DNA of 64,000 nt from a virus, in the IMG/VR virus record IMGVR_UViG_3300044715_000768, positions 1 to 64,000 of that record. The stretch is one strand, 5' to 3'. Made by a program: the position numbers and the translations under genes. Of the stretch, positions 43,178 through 50,400 are shown piece by piece (the first letter of the stretch is position 1; every line of letters begins with the position of its first letter). Under the pieces are notes generated by a model, which saw only the letters and a list, made by a program, of their open reading frames with translations, was not told where the DNA came from and did no database searches.

Positions 43178-43813
43178 CTAGTAGAAAATCTGAAGATGAA
43201 AGCCTAAGTTATTGATTGCTTCCGCTGCTTCATCTTCGTCTTTTTCGTTGACAATATACTGTTCCATTATTGTCTTGTATAAAAGTGCTGGATAACTCTT
43301 GTCACGCAATGTTCTAACAGCACCATCCGGGTAAACGGTAATTGGCTTGAAAATCATTCTGTTTTTTGCCAAGTATTCGTAAGCAATGGAAACGAGGGTT
43401 AGTTCCGCTCCGCCCATCTCGTCGTTTTCTGCATGGGTTACGGTTATACACTCGCTTACACCGGTAGTTTCATCAAGAAACGCTTTCTGAAGGTCAAGTC
43501 CTCTTGTTTTTTCCACGTCCGGAGAACAGTAACCCTCTGCCACCATTGAAATACTGTCAATATCCCAAAAACCTTTAAGAATCCCAAGCATCGCTGCGCA
43601 TCTTTGGAGCCTGTCTATTGGCTTTTCCTTCATGTGCTTCTGGCTCAATTGGACAATGGCTAAAACTTTGCCTTCTTTCCATCCAATAAAATTGAACGCC
43701 AAATCTTCCCCGACTCCTGCTTCACTAACAAAACCCTGTTTTGCTAATTGAGCAGACGTCAAGGCTAATGCTATTTTTGAAAATTCGTCTGGGTATAAAT
43801 CATCCACGCCCAC
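43178..43813 (-). CDS. Hypothetical protein
   Basis: 211 residues from GTG 43813. A mixed alpha/beta protein: SKIALALTSAQLAKQGFVSE, WKEGKVLAIVQLSQKHMKEK, SISMVAEGYCSPDVEKTRGL, MGGAELTLVSIAYEYLAKNR. The strand-helix pattern hints at a nucleotide- or ligand-binding fold, but no motif decides it. The stop abuts the tRNA-Ile. Divergent from the histone-like gene at 43886. Confidence 0.6.
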   Translation of the reverse strand: MGVDDLYPDEFSKIALALTSAQLAKQGFVSEAGVGEDLAFNFIGWKEGKVLAIVQLSQKHMKEKPIDRLQRCAAMLGILKGFWDIDSISMVAEGYCSPDVEKTRGLDLQKAFLDETTGVSECITVTHAENDEMGGAELTLVSIAYEYLAKNRMIFKPITVYPDGAVRTLRDKSYPALLYKTIMEQYIVNEKDEDEAAEAINNLGFHLQIFY

Positions 43814-43885
43814 ACGTTAGCCCACTCAGTGGTATAGTCGGGGATGTCCCATGAGGCCAAAAATCTTAACAAAGAAAGACAAGAC

Positions 43886-44176
43886 ATGAGTAAGCAACCA
43901 GCAAAGAAAACAGCAGCAAAAAAGACGGCAGCAAAGAAGGCTGCTCCTAAAAAGAAGGCTGCTCCTGCAAAGAAGGCTGCAGCAAAAAAGACAGACCCAG
44001 TCAAGCGTGCCTACAACAAAGTTGAAAAAGTTGCAAAAGAAAATGGTATTGATTTTGATACCTACGAAGACAAGGCAATTGAAGTCATTGAAGATGCTTC
44101 AGAAAAAGTAGTTGCTGAATTCGTTAAAAATCGCAAGGGAATCATAAGCAAACTTTTTGCTTGGATTAAGAAGTAA
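43886..44176 (+). CDS. Histone H1-like Lys/Ala-rich DNA-binding protein
   Basis: 96 residues from ATG 43886, preceded by AAAGAAAGAC. The N-terminal 35 residues are a run of Lys-Ala repeats (KKTAAKKTAAKKAAPKKKAA), like the AlgP/H1-type tails that coat DNA. A helical C-terminal domain follows (VKRAYNKVEKVAKENGIDFD; KAIEVIEDASEKVVAEFVKN). It could compact phage or host DNA or act in the nucleoid. It is followed by a strong terminator. Confidence 0.75.
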   Translation: MSKQPAKKTAAKKTAAKKAAPKKKAAPAKKAAAKKTDPVKRAYNKVEKVAKENGIDFDTYEDKAIEVIEDASEKVVAEFVKNRKGIISKLFAWIKK

Positions 44177-44193
44177 AAAAAACTACTCAAAAT

Positions 44194-44235
44194 AACCCCT
44201 GGGGCGAAAATTTGTTCGCCTCGGGGGTTGTTTTA
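44194..44235 (+). terminator. Rho-independent terminator
   Basis: Arms AACCCCTGGGGCGAA (44194-44208) and TTCGCCTCGGGGGTT (ending 44229) form a 15-base near-perfect stem with the loop AATTTG, followed by GTTTTATTT. It ends the histone-like transcript. Confidence 0.85.
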
Positions 44236-44280
44236 TTTATACGCCTAGGTACGCTTTCTTTTAATAAAGGAAGGTCTCAG

Positions 44281-44499
44281 ATGGCAAGAACACATGGCAA
44301 CAAAGAGTTTGCCGCCGTAGTAAAAGAGATTGAACGCATCGGCTTCAAGGTTGAGCAAACCAAGCGTGGCGTCTACAAGATTTACCCCCCACTAAGTATT
44401 GGTGGGCGTATGTACACAACCCACGGAACACCAAAGGCGATGAAAGCCATCAAAAGCGAGTTCCGTAAAATCTACGGCATTGACTTGGGCTCAATATGA
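44281..44499 (+). CDS. HicA-like small RNA-binding protein
   Basis: 72 residues from ATG 44281 with a good ribosome site (GGAAGG). The pattern EFAAVVKEIERIGFKVEQTK then GVYKIYPP and THGTPKAMKAIKSEFRKIYG resembles the HicA/YcfA dsRNA-binding-like fold, in which the toxin cleaves mRNA. The usual catalytic GSHH His is not seen (RGVYKI instead), so it may be non-catalytic. Coupled by ATGA to an HTH protein, not to a clear HicB. Confidence 0.55.
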   Translation: MARTHGNKEFAAVVKEIERIGFKVEQTKRGVYKIYPPLSIGGRMYTTHGTPKAMKAIKSEFRKIYGIDLGSI

Positions 44500-44873
44500 T
44501 TTACCCAGAAAAAGAAATGTATAGCATTCTGGAGCCGCAACCCCCTGAAGTTAGGCTCACAGCGGAGCCACTTCTTGCTCTTTTCAAGATTGAGGGCTCA
44601 GATAACGGCATTTCATCACTGGCCATGCGCTTGGGAACTGAACGCAACTCCCTGTACAGGTGGATTGAGAACGGGATTGACCTTAGGAACGCCGAACGCA
44701 TGGCTGAAAAAATCAACACGCACCCTTCTTTGATTTGGGGTCCTGAATACCACATCGCAACCTATATGGAGCAAAATCGTAAAACAATAATGGCGCGTAG
44801 AAAACGTGAAAAACTCGTTATCCGTCGTTCTATTGCCAGAAAGAAAAAGAGAGATGAAGCAGTCACACAATAG
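44496..44873 (+). CDS. Helix-turn-helix DNA-binding protein
   Basis: 125 residues overlapping the HicA-like gene. Residues about 35-75 form a HTH (GISSLAMRLGTERNSLYRWI, ENGIDLRNAERMAEKINTHP), and the C-terminus is a long basic helix (RKREKLVIRRSIARKKKRDE). It might regulate the cluster or pair functionally with the HicA-like product. An immunity repressor is not indicated since no integrase is present in the window. Confidence 0.65.
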   Translation: MIYPEKEMYSILEPQPPEVRLTAEPLLALFKIEGSDNGISSLAMRLGTERNSLYRWIENGIDLRNAERMAEKINTHPSLIWGPEYHIATYMEQNRKTIMARRKREKLVIRRSIARKKKRDEAVTQ

Positions 44874-45123
44874 AAAAAAAATTTTCTACAGCCCTGAACA
44901 AACAGCCTTAACCCTAAACTTTATTGTTGATTTTACTAAAGAACGTGGTTATCCGCCGTCCGTTAGAGAAGTAGGCGAGAAAATTGGCGTTAGTTCGTCG
45001 TCAACTATCCACAAATTCATACGCCAATGCGTTGATGAAGGATACATAGACATTGACGCACGTATTCCTCGTTCAATAAGAGTATCTAAGATAGGCAAAA
45101 AGTACTTATCTTCGGCTCAATAA
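44854..45123 (+). CDS. LexA-type winged-helix DNA-binding protein
   Basis: 89 residues from ATG 44854, overlapping the previous gene. The wHTH matches the LexA N-terminal domain: EQTALTLNFIVDFTKERGYP, PSVREVGEKIGVSSSSTIHK, CVDEGYIDIDARIPRSIRVS. The C-terminal autoproteolytic domain of LexA is absent, so it would bind operator DNA without SOS cleavage. It could act as a phage regulator mimicking or replacing the host repressor. Confidence 0.8.
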   Translation: MKQSHNRKKIFYSPEQTALTLNFIVDFTKERGYPPSVREVGEKIGVSSSSTIHKFIRQCVDEGYIDIDARIPRSIRVSKIGKKYLSSAQ

Positions 45124-45124
45124 G

Positions 45125-45197
45125 TGCCCTTGGTTGGATTTGAACCAACGACCTGCGGATTAGAAGTCCGTTGCGCTATCCACTGCGCCACAAGGGC
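45125..45197 (-). tRNA. tRNA-Arg with UCU anticodon (reads AGA/AGG)
   Basis: On the leftward strand a cloverleaf folds: acceptor GCCCTTG/CAAGGGC, D stem GCGC/GCGC, anticodon stem ACGGA/TCCGC (one A-C mismatch at the top), loop CTTCTAA giving UCU, T stem GTTGG/CCAAC with loop TTCAAAT. Discriminator A; no CCA encoded. It lies two bases after the stop of the LexA-like gene and antisense to the surrounding genes. AGA is very common in the 9-40 kb genes. Confidence 0.9.
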
Positions 45198-45247
45198 TTG
45201 TGATTACAATCTAGTCCTTCTAGATAAGGAATGCAAGAAAGGTAAAA

Positions 45248-45745
45248 ATGGCATACAACTACATTGAGGCCTTCACCGAAGGTCATTCTTATAATAAAGT
45301 CGTTGCGAAGTATTTAATTGACAAAGGAATACCCTGCACTGTCCCCGAACTGCAAATAGCAAAAAATCGTGAAGAGCGCCGTCGCATGACTCTTACAGAA
45401 AAAGACATCACGCTTGATTTAGTTCCACATATTTTGGAAGTAAAAAACGTCAGCGTGGAGTTCGGCTGGGACCCTAAAGACTTCCCATTCCCTACAACGA
45501 TTGTTGATACGGTTAATAGTTACGAAGACAAACAGCAGAAACCACTTGCGTACGTTTTGCGTAGCAAGAAAACCGGAGCAATGCTCGCTGTGGGGCCGTC
45601 ATCAAAAGACAGATGGAAACACAAGAACCTGTACGACAAGAAACAAGAACTAACTGACAACTTCTACATAGTTGACAAACGCGACTTGCGAAGCATGGAT
45701 GAACTTGTAGAGCACATCCTCAAACTCCAAAAACGTGCTTCATAA
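45248..45745 (+). CDS. Possible PD-(D/E)XK-fold nuclease
   Basis: 165 residues with an AGAAAGG ribosome site. The order is: helix (GHSYNKVVAKYLIDKGIPCT), ITLDLVPHILEVKNVSVEFG with a D...E-x-K pattern, FPTTIVDTVNSYEDK, KPLAYVLRSKKTGAMLAVGP, and RWKHKNLYDKKQELTDNFYI. This is the layout of a restriction-endonuclease-like fold, where Asp and E-V-K would coordinate the metal. By-eye evidence only; the call could be wrong. Confidence 0.5.
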   Translation: MAYNYIEAFTEGHSYNKVVAKYLIDKGIPCTVPELQIAKNREERRRMTLTEKDITLDLVPHILEVKNVSVEFGWDPKDFPFPTTIVDTVNSYEDKQQKPLAYVLRSKKTGAMLAVGPSSKDRWKHKNLYDKKQELTDNFYIVDKRDLRSMDELVEHILKLQKRAS

Positions 45746-45867
45746 CTAGATAAAACATGGCAGTTCCATATATCCACATCTTTATCATCGGTTCTATGTC
45801 ATTTATTAGACCCATTAGATAAATCTATCTGCAAACAACAACGATATATTTGTATTTAGAGACGTCA

Positions 45868-46467
45868 CTATTCCATCCAGTTCTTTTTAATCCATCTAGC
45901 GATGAATTCAGCACGCAAACGAGAACCCGTAGAACCGTAGTGCACCTTATCCGGATTCAACAAATGCTGTCTGGTTTGGATAAATCTATCCCAGCCAATG
46001 ACGTGCATATTGATATTCCTACCAGCCTTCTTTTCAAGCATAGAGTTCCATATAGTCGCTGACTTATTGTTTCCCTTGCCCCAGCCCTTCCATACGGAAA
46101 CCCAAGCAACCTTCCTGCCCTTTAGTTCACCCATAATCGCAGACACCCTGTTACCGATGGTTTCATACTTGTACGCAGGTGAATCGTTCGTACCGAGCGC
46201 AATTACCCAACAAGCGTCTTTATCAACGCGCTTTTTGTAGTACCTAACCGCTTCCAAACCCGTATGAGGGTCGTTCGGCATCTTCGTAAATACTGACCTG
46301 CTCCCAGCGGCTGAAATTATCGCGTTAGGGAAACCGATTTTTTTATATTCAGCGACCTGAAACTGTTTTGAGTGCACCGTTAAAGAATCTCCGATGTGGA
46401 CCACGTTTGAACATGTCCCAGGAACATTCATTAGTAGGGAGAACAAAAGACTATACATATCTATCAA
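45868..46467 (-). CDS. SGNH/GDSL-family hydrolase
   Basis: 199 residues. The four SGNH blocks are present: VVHIGDSLTVHS with the Ser nucleophile, a Gly region around IISAAGSRSV, ALGTNDSPA with the Asn, and DKVHYGSTGSRLRAEF with the Asp/His pair. The N-terminus is hydrophobic (MYSLLFSLLMNVPGTC) and could be a short signal or lipobox. Such enzymes deacylate sugars, lipids or cell-wall polymers; a virion or lysis role at the host surface is plausible. It overlaps the next gene by 17 bases. Confidence 0.8.
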   Translation of the reverse strand: MIDMYSLLFSLLMNVPGTCSNVVHIGDSLTVHSKQFQVAEYKKIGFPNAIISAAGSRSVFTKMPNDPHTGLEAVRYYKKRVDKDACWVIALGTNDSPAYKYETIGNRVSAIMGELKGRKVAWVSVWKGWGKGNNKSATIWNSMLEKKAGRNINMHVIGWDRFIQTRQHLLNPDKVHYGSTGSRLRAEFIARWIKKNWME

Positions 46468-46945
46468 GTACCTCTTCTAATAGGATTGGCTTGTAACCAG
46501 TTTGCTCAACGCTTACGCACTGATACCAGGGGTCTGGAAGGGATTCAGCGTGCAAATGTCCGTGAATATTGCCTCTATAGCGATATTTCTGGTGGTCAGA
46601 GACTGGAATGTGAGTTAAAACAAACTTGTTGTACGAAAAAGTGCCCATGATGTCATAAAAATAGGGGGTATAAACGCTTAAAGGAAGTCTATCGTGATTG
46701 CCCTTTATTAATAATTTCCGGCCATGTAATAACCGCATCGTTTTGACACCTTGCTTATCTATGGCAACATCACCAAGGTGGATAACCTCGTCCTTAGGGC
46801 CTACCGTCTCGTTCCACAACTGAATCATCTCTTCGTCCATCTCTGAGGCACTATCCCACGGACGTAACTTGTCGCCGTGCTTGGCTGAGAACTCGCAAAT
46901 GCGTTGGTGTCCCCAATGCGTGTCGGCTGTAACGAAAATTGACAT
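46451..46945 (-). CDS. Calcineurin-like metallophosphoesterase
   Basis: 164 residues with a GGAGAT ribosome site. Metal-binding motifs: FVTADTHWGHQR, VIHLGDVAIDKQG, LLIKGNHDRLP, FVLTHIPVSD, RGNIHGHLHAES. This is the small phage-type metallophosphoesterase; members act on phosphodiesters or nucleotides and in phages sometimes on 2',3'-cyclic ends. Co-transcribed with the SGNH hydrolase. The 477-base region upstream of its start holds origin-like elements. Confidence 0.88.
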   Translation of the reverse strand: MSIFVTADTHWGHQRICEFSAKHGDKLRPWDSASEMDEEMIQLWNETVGPKDEVIHLGDVAIDKQGVKTMRLLHGRKLLIKGNHDRLPLSVYTPYFYDIMGTFSYNKFVLTHIPVSDHQKYRYRGNIHGHLHAESLPDPWYQCVSVEQTGYKPILLEEVLDRYV

Positions 46946-47114
46946 ATCTCCATCGTACCGGGAAGAAGTAGGAACTCAAACGTTTTGTATGGATTTATCC
47001 AATAGTGGATTAGGCTTCAAAATTTATCGTGTGCCCCCCCACGCGCGCCCGACCCGTTCAGAAAGAAGCCCCGAGAATCGCCTCACGGGGTCCGAAAACT
47101 ACCACTTATAGTAG

Positions 47115-47168
47115 TTATCCACACCCTGTGAATACCACTCTCTGTGGTTGTCCACACCCTGTGGATAA
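47115..47168. promoter_or_regulatory. DnaA-box cluster in two inverted dyads
   Basis: TTATCCACA (perfect DnaA box) at 47115-47123 faces TGTGAATA at 47128-47135 (one mismatch from a box). TTGTCCACA at 47148-47156, a common actinobacterial box, faces TGTGGATAA at 47160-47168 (a perfect box in reverse). Each dyad is two boxes around CCC or CCCC. Established: DnaA binds TTWTNCACA boxes and such clusters mark origins. Confidence 0.7.
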
Positions 47169-47177
47169 AGGTCAAAG

Positions 47178-47236
47178 CGAACACATGTACGACGAACACC
47201 TGTACGCACGAACACATGTACGACGAACACATGTAC
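47178..47236. repeat. Four iterons, CGAACACATGTAC
   Basis: Four 13-base units at 47178, 47193, 47209 and 47224, with 15-16 base period: three read CGAACACATGTAC and the second has CCTGTAC. Each holds a palindromic ACATGT core (ACCTGT in the second). They lie between the DnaA boxes and the promoter, the usual place of iterons at replicon origins or of repressor operators. Confidence 0.75.
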
Positions 47237-47365
47237 CCATCACATAAATACTTGACAAAACATTACGAAAGTGCTAGTCAATACACATCACATGACGCCA
47301 TACCTGATTGTAGATAATGCCTCATGACCCACACAAAAGTACGCCTCACAAGCACGCTTTTACAC
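47234..47365. repeat. Three TAC(A/C)CATCACAT direct repeats
   Basis: TACCCATCACATAA at 47234, TACACATCACATGA at 47282 and TACACATCACATAA at 47351. The 12-base core is conserved with spacings of about 48 and 69 bases, flanking the promoter. They could be further regulator sites or part of the origin. No spacer regularity of a CRISPR. Confidence 0.55.
47252..47280 (+). promoter_or_regulatory. Sigma70-type promoter for the giant protein gene
   Basis: TTGACA at 47252-47257, a 17-base spacer, then TAGTCA at 47275-47280. The -35 is perfect, the -10 is weak. Iterons end 15 bases upstream, so a protein bound to them could control it. The distance to the ATG at 47441 leaves a 150-base leader. Confidence 0.55.
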
Positions 47366-47440
47366 ATCACATAAGTCGCATCAAACTATTAGTTACACAC
47401 ACTTCACACACCACACAGTGAGGTGTTCTACAATGAGTCA

Positions 47441-50400
47441 ATGCCTTTCTCTTATGACATAGAACCAAATGACTCACCACGTCTAAGGCGTCACATGTCA
47501 AGAGTGAATAGTGATGACAGACTAGAAGTCAAAGCACTAGGCGCAAACCTAGGGCAACTCGCACGAAGCGCACAGGTCTTTGACCCTAACGCATACGATG
47601 GTGATGGTGATGGTCTGGTACAAGACGGCACACCCTTTGAGAGACCAGCAGTGTTGTCCAACATCGCATCAGTAGCAAGAGGACTCGCAAGCACCACGGG
47701 TGGCTACGGGTCATACACACCAAGAGGTTCGTGGACAGTAGGTCTCACCAATGAAGAGGTAGCAGAGAGGGCAGTACCTAGTACCCATGCTGCCTTCGTA
47801 GAGATGCTAGTCGCACAAGGCTCTATGGGTAACCTATCCGACAGGAGGCGTGAAGGACTAGACATGGCAGTCTTTGACGAGGAGAGGGTCGCCGAACTAC
47901 GCGACGCATTGCGTAACGCACTAGACGAAAGACCTGAACTACGAGCAGCCTTTGATAGGTTCGGTTGCCCACCCATAGGTGTACACCCCAACAAAGACAA
48001 TGATGGTGTGAACGTTGATTACCAAGGTGTTGCCTATGGTAAGCACGCAATCTTCATAACAGAAAAGACACTAGACAAAGGCGCTATGTCAGAATGGTTT
48101 GGTAGAAGAAAGTTCTCTGCCAAGGTGTTCTCCTTCACCACATTTGCACCAAGAATCAAAGGCGTTGACCGTGCCTTCGCAGGAGAATCAGCAGAAGACA
48201 TAATCACCCATGAGTGGGGTCACTACCTCAACTACCTAGTAGCAGACATAGCACCAGACGCACAACTACGTGACTTGGCGTCAGCCCTAACGCAAGACTC
48301 TTGGTACATGTCAAGTTACTACACCAATCGCATTTCCCCAAGAGTGAAAGAAATGTTTGACTACTTTGATGGAGCCATGAAGAGTGGTGAGAAGGTAGAC
48401 CAACCAGATGGTGTTCCCTTCGTCAAGACCGTATACGGTACTTCATCACCTGTTGAGTTCTTCGCAGAATCAGTAGCAGCATACTTCTCTCCTCGTGCGA
48501 ATACTAGGGAACTACTCAACGATGAAGCCACAGACATAGTTGAGCAGATGCTTGGCATCAAACAAGTGTCTCGTAGTGGATTTGCGTCAAGAACAGGAAG
48601 CCTAAAAAGCAGCACGGGTAGCACCCTGCGCAATAAGACACCACAAGAGATAGCAGACATTGTAGTACCCAAAACAAAAGCAGACGCAATCGCATTAGCC
48701 GACGCGCATAGCGCTTTGCTTACGGACCCAGGTGGCGTTCCTTACATAGCATCAGAACCAGAAGTGTTACAACAAATAGTACCTAAGGGTATTGACGCTA
48801 TGGACTTCTCGCCAGAAGCAGTATCTCGTATGAAAGAGATGGTAGTAGAAGCACTATCCAATCACCCAAACTTCTACGAAGCAGTACAGAGATTCGGTAT
48901 GCCACCTGTTCTGATAACAAAGCCAGGCGAAAGACTGGATGGGGCGTACGCCATTGCTGGTGTAGAAGGTTTCCCTGCTATCACTATTGACTCAACCGTC
49001 AGAGAAATGGCGTTGGTCAATGGGTTCCCTAATGGAATGTACAAAGACGAACCGTTTCTTTTTGGAACAAGAACTTTCCTATCAGACGCCACGAGTGAAG
49101 GTTTCTTCATTCACGAATGGGGTCACTTTCTCAATCGTTTAGCACTAGACGTACACCCAGACGACGAAATGAAAGCACTAGCGCGTTTTTGGTGGAACGA
49201 AACTTGGGACCTAGATGAATACCTGCCCAAGATTGCTAAACTTCTACGCAGATTCGTAAAGCCAGAAACACGGGTAGACGCTAGATACATTGGCGCTCAG
49301 AAATTTGGTAAAGCAGCAAAGAACCACAAGTCCGTTGACTTTACGGGTTACCCACACGTGAAGACACAGTACGGACAGTCAATGCCAGCAGAAGCGTTCG
49401 CCGAAGCAATTACAGCAGTGTTGTCTAACAACATTGATGACAAAGAAATGGTCAGTCCTGAACTACGCAAGGACATTCTTGACATACTCGGTTTCTCTCC
49501 ATCAGTAAAAGAAGTAGATAAAGCAGGAAACTCAGAGGGTAGAGGTAGTGGATTTGCCTCAAAGACCGTCACCAGAGGACCTGATGGCACGAGAATTATT
49601 GACACATCTGACCCTTTCACACCGTTGAGTGGTTCTGATTGGCTAAAAGACGCTACGGATGACGAGGTAGCAGATGCTGTAACGCCTACGGGTATTGATG
49701 ACGCAATAGCGCTTACGATAATGAATACGTCATACGGGGACGACCCAGCAAATTACCCAGCAGAAGAAGCAAAAGTACGTCAAATAATGACGGACCACAT
49801 CTTCAAGTTTTACGGTAGGGACAGCAATGGGAAAATAGCAACAGACGCAAACGGGCAGCCTATTAGTTTTTCTGTTCCTTACGATTTTTCTCCACAAGGC
49901 AGACAAACAGTCAAAGACATGGTCAAAAGAATGATGGCAGAGTCGCCAGAATTCTCATGGATGATTAGACGCTTCGGGTGTCCACCAATGATGGTTATAG
50001 ACGAAGCAAAACTCACCCAACTAAACAATCAGGTTGAACAAATGCGTCTTGCTGGTCAAGACATCTCTCTTCCGTTCCATCTCGCAGACGGAGCAGTCGG
50101 TGGTTTCTCGGTAGGTACTTACGGGATAACACTCAGGACCGACCCCAGAACAGACAACTTGCCAATGGGATTTTACAGAAGGTTGGCAGCAAAAAGAAAG
50201 ACTGGAAGGATAATCACAAATCCTGACGGAAGCAGGGAAGAAGAAAAAGAAAACTGGATGAACAACTTCGGACTATCCCTAGCCGATAAGGGTATTCACG
50301 AATGGGCTCACTGGTTCTACGCAACCGTAAAAGGAAACAAAGGACTACTGGGTAAGTCACGCAGGGGAGATAGAAAATCTCGTCTTTCCTACTTGTTCCC

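Larger units (their letters stand above)
46946..47440. other. Non-coding region with origin-like elements
   Basis: About 495 bases without a convincing gene between the divergent metallophosphoesterase and giant-protein genes. The left part holds a C-run, a possible hairpin (GCCCCG...CGGGGT, about 47070-47092) and the leader of the leftward gene. The right part holds DnaA-box dyads, iterons, a promoter and TACACATCACAT repeats, listed separately. Its layout is that of a replication origin or a complex control region. Confidence 0.65.

Noticed and set aside
47178-47236. Short CRISPR-like array
   Set aside because: Four units of 13 bases with only 2-3 bases between them; no spacers, so iterons or operators fit better.
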